A stretch of 15,220 nucleotides of DNA, taken from positions 1 through 15,220 of the forward strand of contig JAUXSJ010000305.1 in NCBI GenBank assembly GCA_030679615.1, written 5' to 3'. Below the pieces are notes generated by a model, which worked only from the letters and a program-made list of their open reading frames with translations, was not told the origin of the DNA and did not search any database. Every line of letters begins with the position of its first letter. Position 1 is the stretch's first letter. Both the position numbers and the translations under genes were made by a program. This document shows positions 7,164 through 13,852 of the stretch, one piece after another. This DNA comes from Parachlamydiaceae bacterium. GTDB lineage: Bacteria; Chlamydiota; Chlamydiia; Chlamydiales; Parachlamydiaceae.

Positions 7164-7394
7164 TGTAGCCTAGACTTTAGTCTGGGCTCGTTTTTGCAGG
7201 CTTTAGCCTGCAAGTCCCGTTACATTTATAGGAATATCAACTCCCTAATTGTTTAGTCATGTAATAAACCTGAACTTCTGCTTCGTCACGACTATTATTG
7301 CGGATTGGATGCGTGAAAGTTTTCAATGCTAATCTTAGCTGGACTTGCAGGCTAAAGCCTGCAAAAACAAGCCCAGGCTAAAGCTTAGGCTACA
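7164..7394. repeat. 231-bp element with 54-bp inverted termini, each holding two palindromes
   Basis: The end segments 7164-7217 and 7341-7394 are inverted copies with four mismatches over 54 bp. Each carries two short palindromes: the outer one (arms 7167-7176/7179-7188 and 7370-7379/7382-7391) begins TGTAGCC, and the inner one is the perfect TTGCAGGCT-2 nt-AGCCTGCAA (7194-7213 and 7345-7364). The outer unit matches the palindrome at 1937-1964. The 123-bp centre (7218-7340) has a short minus-strand frame but no recognisable gene. AAT flanks both ends, which may be a short target duplication or chance. With this element the gap 7072-7410 (339 bp) between the SurA-like and methyltransferase genes contains only the element and a short upstream region. 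It looks like a non-autonomous MITE- or REP-type repeat. Confidence 0.8.
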
Positions 7395-7410
7395 AATAAA
7401 GTGGATTCAG

Positions 7411-8583
7411 CTATTGAATCCTTTTAAGAACAACTCCAAAAAAACCATCCATTTCTCCTTTTGCAGGTATGGATTGGAAAGGTGAATTTTCTATTTCAAG
7501 TCCGTAGGTTTTAATAAAATGATCTAGCTGTTCTTGATTTTCTTCTTTTAGAATACTACAAGTTCCATAAACAATACGTCCAGTTGGATGTAAAAAACTC
7601 AACGCTTTTTCAAAAATCATGCGTTGTTGACCAACTAATCGACTTAACATTTCTTTAGAAAATTTACTTTTCATGTCAGGATTTCGACGCAAAGTGCCTG
7701 TACCAGAGCAAGGTGCATCCACCAAGACCCAATTCATTTTCTTTTTCAATTTTTCTAAGTGCGGTTGATCTGGTAAAATCGTTTGTGCATTTTGAATTCC
7801 GGCGCGACGTAATCGTAGGCGTGCTTCTTGTAAAGCATGAGGACGAATATCATGAACGTAAATTTGTCCTTTTCCTTCCATTCTAGGAGCAAAGGCAAGG
7901 GTTTTTCCTCCAGAACCGGCGCAATAATCCAACACTAAATCACCAGGTTGAGACTGGATAAGATCAGCTAAAAGTTGGCTTCCTTCATCCTGAACTTCAA
8001 ACAAACCTTCTTTAAATTCGGGTAATTGAAAAAAGTTAATTTTTTTATGAAAAATAATTCCATGAGGAGAAGTTTTTGTTGGTGAAACTTCATAAGTTTC
8101 TTTCCAACGATTAAGTAACTCATCACGAGTTGTTTTCAAAAGATTAGCTCTGACAAATGTAGGGGCTGCTTCATTATTAATTAAACAAATTTCTTGTGTA
8201 ACTTGTTCCCCAAAGGTATTAAAAATGCAGTCATAAAGTTCTTGTGGGCAACTCACTTGAATAGATGAAGGCATACTCTTATCTTCTTGTAATGACTCAA
8301 GGTCTAAATTCAGGGACAAAGTGTAGCGTTCTTGCCAAGAAGTGGCTCCCAAATGATCAAGGAGGATTTGCCAACGGACTAGGGAATAGGTTGTTTCTGC
8401 AATGAATGCACGATCTTTTGAACCTAATGCAGGATGTTGCCGAAAATATTGATGGATACACAAATCCAAAGGTAATTTCTGCATAGAATAAGATTCTAGC
8501 AATGAGAAAAGGTGATGTTCGCGAAAGGGGATTTTAATCATAGGATTTTCTTTAGAAAATGCAAAGTAGATCTTTACCCGCAT
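7411..8583 (-). CDS. RNA m5C methyltransferase, NOL1/NOP2/Sun (Fmu/RsmB) family
   Basis: The 390-residue protein transfers a methyl group from S-adenosylmethionine to C5 of a cytosine in RNA; in RsmB the target is C967 of 16S rRNA. Motif I is DYCAGSGGK at 219-227, motif IV is DAPCSGTG at 289-296 with Cys292, and motif VI is YGTCS with the likely nucleophile Cys342. Upstream, NLLKTTRDELL and FEVQDEGSQL are typical of the family. The N-terminal part (LGSKDRAFIAETTYSLVRW at about 53-71) recalls the NusB-like RNA-binding domain of RsmB. A second in-frame ATG at 8541 (MIKIPFREHH) is equally plausible, because neither start has a clear Shine-Dalgarno and the first 14 residues look non-conserved. 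I recall the C. trachomatis counterpart as CT553 (fmu). The exact RNA target cannot be read from sequence. Confidence 0.88.
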   Translation of the reverse strand: MRVKIYFAFSKENPMIKIPFREHHLFSLLESYSMQKLPLDLCIHQYFRQHPALGSKDRAFIAETTYSLVRWQILLDHLGATSWQERYTLSLNLDLESLQEDKSMPSSIQVSCPQELYDCIFNTFGEQVTQEICLINNEAAPTFVRANLLKTTRDELLNRWKETYEVSPTKTSPHGIIFHKKINFFQLPEFKEGLFEVQDEGSQLLADLIQSQPGDLVLDYCAGSGGKTLAFAPRMEGKGQIYVHDIRPHALQEARLRLRRAGIQNAQTILPDQPHLEKLKKKMNWVLVDAPCSGTGTLRRNPDMKSKFSKEMLSRLVGQQRMIFEKALSFLHPTGRIVYGTCSILKEENQEQLDHFIKTYGLEIENSPFQSIPAKGEMDGFFGVVLKRIQ

Positions 8584-8615
8584 TTTATTATTTGTTTGGA
8601 ATTAATTTGTTTTTA

Positions 8616-9557
8616 TTATTTTTTCTTTTTAGTTTTTTTATCAAAAATATTGTTATTATTGTTATTATTGTTTTTAGTTTGATGTTTATCAGTTAATGGA
8701 GAGTTTTTTTGAATTTTTTCAATTGAATTTAATTTTGTTTCAAATTGAGCAATCTTTTCAAGAATTTCTTTAAATTCTTCCTTGAAATTACCTAACTCTT
8801 CTCTAGATATAGATTCTGTTTTAATGGTATTTAAAATTTTTTCTAAGGTCTTATATTTTTTGTATAACTTTATTTTTTCATCCTTAAGGTCGCTTAATAA
8901 TTTAGAAAAGATTTCTAGTTGTGGATTAATTTCATTTTTTATTTCGTTGGTTTTATTAATAACTAAATTTTCAGTTGACAGTTTGAAATCTGTCATTTCT
9001 TTTTTAATAGAATTAATAGAATCTACATTTGAATTCCAATTATCATTAATACGATTATGACAACCAATGATGCGATTTTCAAATGTTTCTATTTTCGAAA
9101 AACTAATATTAGATTCGTTCTTAAAGTTAGAAATTGAATTTTCTAAAATTTGTTGTTGATACCTTAAATAACTCAATGCCAGTGTTCCTAAAAATACCCA
9201 TTTGGTATGGCTTTGATTTAATAACTTAGAAATTACATACTTATTAACTATGAATAATGTACCCCCGAATAAGGTAAAATTAATCAATTTTGAATAAACA
9301 GTTTCTTTAGTTAAAATGATAGATTTTCCATTGAAAATAAGATTGTTTCCTGTTTGATCTTTTTGTATCAATTCTTTAGAATATAAACTCGAAATCAAAT
9401 TTGATAAAAAATTAGCTAAAGGGATAGTCACAGCATTTGCAGCAGTAATTGCTCCAAACACAAAATACTCATGTTGTTGGACTTTTTGATTAAATGTATA
9501 AAAAACATTTTTTAATTCTGTGAAATTAACTTTGTTTTCTAAAAATTTTAAATTCAT
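8616..9557 (-). CDS. Second putative Inc-like membrane coiled-coil protein
   Basis: I do not recognise the family of this 313-residue protein. Hydrophobic segments lie at about 32-57, 91-111 and 119-131, separated by a polar insert with KDQTGNNLIFNGKS. The rest, about 135-275, is highly charged coiled-coil-like sequence (IKKEMTDFKLSTENLVINKT, LKDEKIKLYKKYKTLEKIL). The C-terminus carries eight consecutive asparagines followed by a lysine-rich end (KKTKKKK). There is no Sec signal peptide. Paired membrane segments followed by a coiled coil suggest an inclusion-membrane or other type III secreted protein; this is inference only. The gene is very AT-rich, even against its neighbours. The start is preceded by AGTGG at a plausible distance. 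The methyltransferase gene lies 32 bp downstream on the same strand and may be read through from here. Confidence 0.58.
   Translation of the reverse strand: MNLKFLENKVNFTELKNVFYTFNQKVQQHEYFVFGAITAANAVTIPLANFLSNLISSLYSKELIQKDQTGNNLIFNGKSIILTKETVYSKLINFTLFGGTLFIVNKYVISKLLNQSHTKWVFLGTLALSYLRYQQQILENSISNFKNESNISFSKIETFENRIIGCHNRINDNWNSNVDSINSIKKEMTDFKLSTENLVINKTNEIKNEINPQLEIFSKLLSDLKDEKIKLYKKYKTLEKILNTIKTESISREELGNFKEEFKEILEKIAQFETKLNSIEKIQKNSPLTDKHQTKNNNNNNNNIFDKKTKKKK
8649..8672 (-). repeat. Trinucleotide repeat coding for eight asparagines
   Basis: Eight codons, a mixture of AAT and AAC, encode an uninterrupted Asn run near the C-terminus of the second Inc-like protein. Because the repeat unit is three bases, slippage would change the tract length without shifting the frame. 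Confidence 0.85.
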
Positions 9558-9599
9558 TATAAACCACTTTGTTTGATTAAAAATTAATTATAAACAAAT

Positions 9600-9628
9600 A
9601 GATTAAATAATTTTTAATTATTAGTCAA
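9600..9628 (-). promoter_or_regulatory. Weak candidate promoter of the second Inc-like gene
   Basis: On the minus strand TTGACT (plus 9623-9628, 5/6) is followed after 17 nt by TAATCT (plus 9600-9605, 3/6). A perfect TATAAT lies nearer the gene at plus 9587-9592 but lacks a matching -35. One of these probably serves the gene at 9557; I cannot tell which. Confidence 0.3.
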
Positions 9629-9660
9629 GGAACAATAGAATACGCCAAAAAAATTTCACA

Positions 9661-9699
9661 AATGACTTGATTAACTTTTGGGAAGTAAGTCATTATAAA
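9661..9699 (+). promoter_or_regulatory. Candidate promoter with an interleaved inverted repeat before the propeller gene
   Basis: TTAACT (9671-9676, 4/6) and TATAAA (9694-9699, 5/6) are 17 nt apart, 33 nt before the ATG at 9733. An inverted repeat, AATGACTT (9661-9668) and AAGTCATT (9687-9694), places one half-site just upstream of the -35 and the other against the -10, as an operator would. Outside it, AAAAAAATTT (9647-9656) and AAATTTTTTT (9697-9706) extend the symmetry. A hairpin in a longer transcript is the alternative reading. Confidence 0.35.
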
Positions 9700-9732
9700 T
9701 TTTTTTAAAGAAAAAATTTATAGGGGATTGTA

Positions 9733-11208
9733 ATGGGTCAGCGTCTAAAACACTTATTGTTTTATCAGTTAGTATTGTTTTTAACTTTTATAACAAGTTC
9801 ACATTGCTATTCAGCAAACCAAACACCAACCTTCAGTCCAATATTACCCGGTACGGAGCTTCCTTTTAAAGTGGAAATTCGTAGGGGTTTTAAATTACCT
9901 TTTGGAATACAGTCCTATGCTTCAGCTAAAATTGACGGTAAAATATTAATTATTGGCGGAAGAATTAATGGCTTACATGGTTTTAACAACGATCCTTTAA
10001 ATTTCCCACCTAATCAGCAAAATTATTTTGCGATCGTCATTGATGTCATACCACAGAAGGTATATTACCGATCTTGGTTTGATTCACCATCAGGTTTAAA
10101 TATCGATCAGATACAAAGTTTATCTGTCACAAGTCCTCAGTTTTATCAAGACCTTCCTAAATGTCCTTGTCATCGTGCAAAACCTGTTGAAACTTTATAT
10201 ATGACAGGTGGGTATGGATACCGTACAGCAGCACAAAATTTTACAACGTTTCCTTTTCTTACTGCAATTGATATAGAAGGCTTAATGCATTGGGTTATAG
10301 AGCCTGATGCTGACGAAACTGCCGCTCAATATATACGGCAATATAATGATCCGATGCTAGCTGTTACAGGTGGTTTTATGGATCAAATTGGGGATAAAGA
10401 AAATCCTACGCTTCTTTGTTTAGGACAGGATTTTGAAGGTCCATATTTTTTTGGAAATAATGCACAGTTTTATACAGAGCAGATACGTAAGTTTTTTATT
10501 TTAGACAACGGTGTTGATTTGTGGGTAGATTTTTTAGAGGTGGCTCCATTTTATCGAAATCCTACTTTTAGAAGAAGAGATCTGAATATTTGTCGTGTAA
10601 TTAGACCAACAAGAAGAGGAAGAAGACATGAATTAGTTGCATTTGGAGGTGTATTTACTGAAACGAATGGAGTCTGGACAATTCCAATTGTTATTCAGCC
10701 AACTGGAGCAGCCAATATGTTAGATCCGTTTAATCCGGATACCTTTAAACAGGGAATGCAGCAATATGCTTGTGCCAATTTTGGTTTATATTCACGTAGC
10801 ACAGGTGATATGTATAATATTTTGATGGGAGGCATCACGGCAGAATACTTAACGTTAAATGGTTTTGTTGAGGATACCGAATTTCCATTTACTGATCAGG
10901 TCACTGCAATAAAGAGTAATCGACGAAATGAATTTACTCAATATTTCCTCTCAGCAACTTATCCAATGATTAGATCAACAGGTCCTAATCAGGGGAATCC
11001 TCTTTTATTTGGTGCTGGCGCACAATTTTTTACCGTTGAGGGAATTAGGAAATATGCAAAAAATGTCATTCGTTTAGATCGTATTAAAGAAAAAACTCTA
11101 GTAGGACATATTATTGGAGGAATTCAAAGTTCTTTAATGAATACAAATACGCAAGCGGATTCAGCAGCATCGCCTTATGTATTTCAGGTTTTTGTTGAAC
11201 CTCAATAA
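9733..11208 (+). CDS. Secreted kelch-type beta-propeller-like protein, function unknown
   Basis: The 491-residue protein starts with a signal peptide (MGQRLKHLLFYQLVLFLTFI, cleavage perhaps near CYSA), so it should reach the periplasm, outer membrane or beyond. The mature part carries recurrent hydrophobic strands ending in a GG or similar turn: ILIIGGR (GG 75-76), LYMTGGYG (159-160), LAVTGGF (213-214), LVAFGGVF (305-306), NILMGGIT (366-367), LLFGAGAQ (about 425-431) and HIIGGIQ (462-463). Seven such turns at fairly regular spacing suggest a seven-bladed kelch or galactose-oxidase-like propeller. I see no catalytic signature. Two units resemble each other beyond the turn: FGNNAQFYTEQIRKF near 240 and FGAGAQFFTVEGIRKY near 426. 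CPCH at 144-147 could bind metal or form disulfides. AGGGG 6 nt before the ATG supports the start. A role in binding or adhesion is conceivable but unproven. Confidence 0.62.
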   Translation: MGQRLKHLLFYQLVLFLTFITSSHCYSANQTPTFSPILPGTELPFKVEIRRGFKLPFGIQSYASAKIDGKILIIGGRINGLHGFNNDPLNFPPNQQNYFAIVIDVIPQKVYYRSWFDSPSGLNIDQIQSLSVTSPQFYQDLPKCPCHRAKPVETLYMTGGYGYRTAAQNFTTFPFLTAIDIEGLMHWVIEPDADETAAQYIRQYNDPMLAVTGGFMDQIGDKENPTLLCLGQDFEGPYFFGNNAQFYTEQIRKFFILDNGVDLWVDFLEVAPFYRNPTFRRRDLNICRVIRPTRRGRRHELVAFGGVFTETNGVWTIPIVIQPTGAANMLDPFNPDTFKQGMQQYACANFGLYSRSTGDMYNILMGGITAEYLTLNGFVEDTEFPFTDQVTAIKSNRRNEFTQYFLSATYPMIRSTGPNQGNPLLFGAGAQFFTVEGIRKYAKNVIRLDRIKEKTLVGHIIGGIQSSLMNTNTQADSAASPYVFQVFVEPQ

Positions 11209-11213
11209 GAGTC

Positions 11214-11232
11214 GTTGATCAAAAAGATCAAC
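11214..11232 (+). terminator. Possible terminator hairpin after the propeller gene
   Basis: GTTGATC (11214-11220), a five-A loop, and GATCAAC (11226-11232) form a perfect 7-bp stem, 5 bp after the stop codon. The following CTGTTT is a poor U tract, so termination is only probable. Confidence 0.4.
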
Positions 11233-11290
11233 CTGTTTAAAATCATGGAATTAACTTGCATATGGTTTGATTGTTTAATGTCCTTATCAT

Positions 11291-11417
11291 AAACATTCAA
11301 CGCAGAGACGGGGAGACAGAGAGACGCAGAGAAAGTAATTTAAATTATGAAATGATTTTCTTATTTAAAAATTTTTCTCCGCGTCTCTCGGTCTCCCCGT
11401 CTCTGCGTTGAATGTTT
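11291..11417. repeat. 127-bp palindrome, second copy of the GCAGAGACGGGGAG family
   Basis: Arms 11291-11334 and 11374-11417 (44 bp) are inverted with two mismatches around a 39-nt A/T-rich loop. The arm core ACGCAGAGACGGGGAGAC is the same as in the inner arms at 4928-5063. It fills most of the 253-bp gap between the propeller gene and the tandem ligase gene. The rest of that gap holds a possible terminator hairpin and an A/T-rich leader before 11462, where I see no convincing promoter. Confidence 0.87.
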
Positions 11418-11461
11418 CATTGCATGGTTAAATATTTAATTAGTTTTAGTATTATGGGAAT

Positions 11462-13852
11462 ATGTCGAATCAATCATCCACTTTTAAATTAGCACTGATT
11501 TGCGGAGGTCCTTCACGTGAAAGGGGAATCTCTCTGAATTCTGCCCGGTCAGTTTTAGATCACCTCAGCAATTTTCCCATTTCTATTCATCCCATCTATG
11601 TTAATTCCAATAAAGATTTTTATTGCATTTCAACTGCACAGCTTTATTCCAATACCCCTGCAGATTTTGATTATAAATTGGAAAAAACAGGCATCCATCT
11701 CAATTTATCCGATTTAGAAAAGCATTTAAAAGAAATGGACCTCATTTTTCCTTTAATTCATGGAGCATTTGGAGAAGATGGAACGCTTCAAGAATTACTT
11801 GAAAAATTTAATGTTCCTTTTGTCGCGCATAAAAGCGACTCTTGTAAAAAAATGTTTAATAAATTTTCTGTGAATCAATGCCTTAAAGAAAATGGACATC
11901 CTGCATTACCTCAATGCCTTTTAAAAAAGAATGAAGTTCCATTTGAATATGAAGAAAAGATTGAAGATTTCTTTAAAACTTTTGATTTACAACGAGCCAT
12001 TGTAAAACCATGTAAAGGCGGTTCTTCAATTGGGGTTTTCCCTGTGAAAACAGTTGAAGAAGCACTGAGTGCAGCGAATAAAATTTTAAATGATCAAATA
12101 GATGACGCTGCGATTATTGAACCATTTTGCGAAGGAAAAGAATTCACGATTGTTGTTTTTCAAAATCATCTTGGTGAACCCGTCGCTTTAATTCCAACAG
12201 AAATAGAATTACGACATGGTTCTTCTATTTTTGATTTTAGAAAAAAATACCTACCTACGAATCAAGTCATTTATCATACTCCTCCCAGATTTACTTCAAC
12301 GACTGTAAATCTTATTAGAAATGAAGCTGAATCTATTTTTGCATTATTTGAGATGAGGGATTTTGTTCGTTTAGATGGTTGGCTTATGGAAGATGGAACG
12401 ATTTATTTTACAGATATCAATCCCATTAGTGGCCTTGAACAAAATAGTTTTTTCTTTCAACAAGCAGCTCAAATTGGACTTTCGCATCAAGATGCATTAA
12501 AATATGTTCTTAAAAGTGCTTGTTTACGTTTTCATTTGAATTTCCCTGAAAAAATTTCATCGATAGATCGTGATAAAAAACAAGTCCATGTTTTATTTGG
12601 AGGCAATAATGCAGAAAGGCAAGTCTCGTTAATGAGTGGAACAAATGTGTGGTTAAAATTAAGGCAATCATCACACTTTAGTCCTCAACCCTTTTTTCTA
12701 GATGAAAACGAGATGATATGGGAATTACCTTATTCCTATACTCTTTTTCATACTGTGGAAGAAATTTTTTCAAAATGTATTTCTAAAAAAATCAATCAAG
12801 AATTTTGGGATGATTTAGTAATAAGCATTCAAAAAAAGTTGAATGTTAATAATATTTTCTCAAATTCTATTCAAAGCTATTCTTGGAATGATTTTTTAAA
12901 CAAAACGAAAAACGATCAAGCTTTTGTATTTTTGGCTCTTCATGGTGGTAAGGGTGAAGATGGAACAATTCAATCGATTCTAGAACAACATTGCATTCCC
13001 TTCAATGGTTCAAAATCAATGACTTCTGCATTATGCATGGATAAAGAACTCACAGGAAAAGAAATTGATCAAATTAACGATGAAGAATTAACTTCATTAC
13101 CTAAACAGTCCATGTCATTGAATTTATTAACTGAAATGAAATTAGAGGAGCTATGTGAGTTTTGGAAACAATCCTGTAAGAAACTAAATACGAAACAGTT
13201 GATTATAAAACCACGTTCGGATGGTTGCTCAGCAGGAATCGTTTTGTTGAAATCTGAAAAAGATTTTCATCTTTATGTAAAATATTTAAAAGAAAATGTT
13301 TCTTTTATTCCGGCTCATACTTTTGAAAATCAGTTTGAATCCATTGAAATGAGCAGAAATCATCAAGCTGTATTTATTTTAGAGCCGTTTATTGAAACAG
13401 ATAAAATTACATTTCATCACCAAAATATTGAATATACTCAAAAAGATGGTTGGATAGAACTAACTGTAGGTGTGTTTGAAGAAAATGGAATTTATCATTC
13501 TTTGAGTCCAAGTTTAGTTGTTGCGGAAGGATTAATTTTAAGTTTAGAAGAAAAATTTCAAGGAGGGACCGGGGTCAATTTAACTCCGCCACCAGAAACG
13601 ATTCTCTCATCTACGCTTAACAAAAAAATAAAACAACTCATTGAAAAAGCAGCCAAAAAATTAAATATTCAGAATTATGCGCGGCTTGATGTGTTTTTTA
13701 ACGTGGTTACAAAGAAGATGATTTTAATCGAAGCAAATACACTCCCTGCGTTAACTCCCTCCACGGTAATTTACCATCAAGGTTTGGCTGAAAAAGATCC
13801 CTTGTCTCCTCTTTCATTATTAGAAAAAATTATTTTGAGCTCGACGAGATGA
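11462..13852 (+). CDS. Tandem D-alanine-D-alanine ligase-like protein (two ATP-grasp ligase units)
   Basis: The 796-residue protein is two Ddl-type ligases end to end, each about the length of a normal Ddl. Ddl joins two D-Ala with ATP for peptidoglycan precursors. Unit 1 (about 8-360) has GGPSRERGISL, HGAFGEDGT (100-108), VKPCKGGSSIGV (181-192), RKKYLP and DIN (318-320). Unit 2 (about 375-796) has FGGNNAERQVSL, HGGKGEDGT (494-502), IKPRSDGCSAGI (582-593), EEKFQGGTG and EAN (757-759). Against E. coli DdlB, unit 1 keeps the Glu-Ser-Tyr triad (E20, S188, Y263) but has Asp for a metal-binding Glu. Unit 2 keeps D743, E757 and N759 but has Cys589 and Phe699 for Ser and Tyr. The ATG has only a GGGA very close upstream. 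The stop overlaps the lnt start. Chlamydia instead fuses Ddl to MurC; whether this protein is the cell's Ddl or an extra ligase is unknown. Confidence 0.85.
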   Translation: MSNQSSTFKLALICGGPSRERGISLNSARSVLDHLSNFPISIHPIYVNSNKDFYCISTAQLYSNTPADFDYKLEKTGIHLNLSDLEKHLKEMDLIFPLIHGAFGEDGTLQELLEKFNVPFVAHKSDSCKKMFNKFSVNQCLKENGHPALPQCLLKKNEVPFEYEEKIEDFFKTFDLQRAIVKPCKGGSSIGVFPVKTVEEALSAANKILNDQIDDAAIIEPFCEGKEFTIVVFQNHLGEPVALIPTEIELRHGSSIFDFRKKYLPTNQVIYHTPPRFTSTTVNLIRNEAESIFALFEMRDFVRLDGWLMEDGTIYFTDINPISGLEQNSFFFQQAAQIGLSHQDALKYVLKSACLRFHLNFPEKISSIDRDKKQVHVLFGGNNAERQVSLMSGTNVWLKLRQSSHFSPQPFFLDENEMIWELPYSYTLFHTVEEIFSKCISKKINQEFWDDLVISIQKKLNVNNIFSNSIQSYSWNDFLNKTKNDQAFVFLALHGGKGEDGTIQSILEQHCIPFNGSKSMTSALCMDKELTGKEIDQINDEELTSLPKQSMSLNLLTEMKLEELCEFWKQSCKKLNTKQLIIKPRSDGCSAGIVLLKSEKDFHLYVKYLKENVSFIPAHTFENQFESIEMSRNHQAVFILEPFIETDKITFHHQNIEYTQKDGWIELTVGVFEENGIYHSLSPSLVVAEGLILSLEEKFQGGTGVNLTPPPETILSSTLNKKIKQLIEKAAKKLNIQNYARLDVFFNVVTKKMILIEANTLPALTPSTVIYHQGLAEKDPLSPLSLLEKIILSSTR

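Noticed and set aside
7164..7394. CRISPR array, suggested by repeated palindromes with a spacer
   Set aside because: There are only two inverted copies rather than regular direct repeats with unique spacers, and no cas gene.
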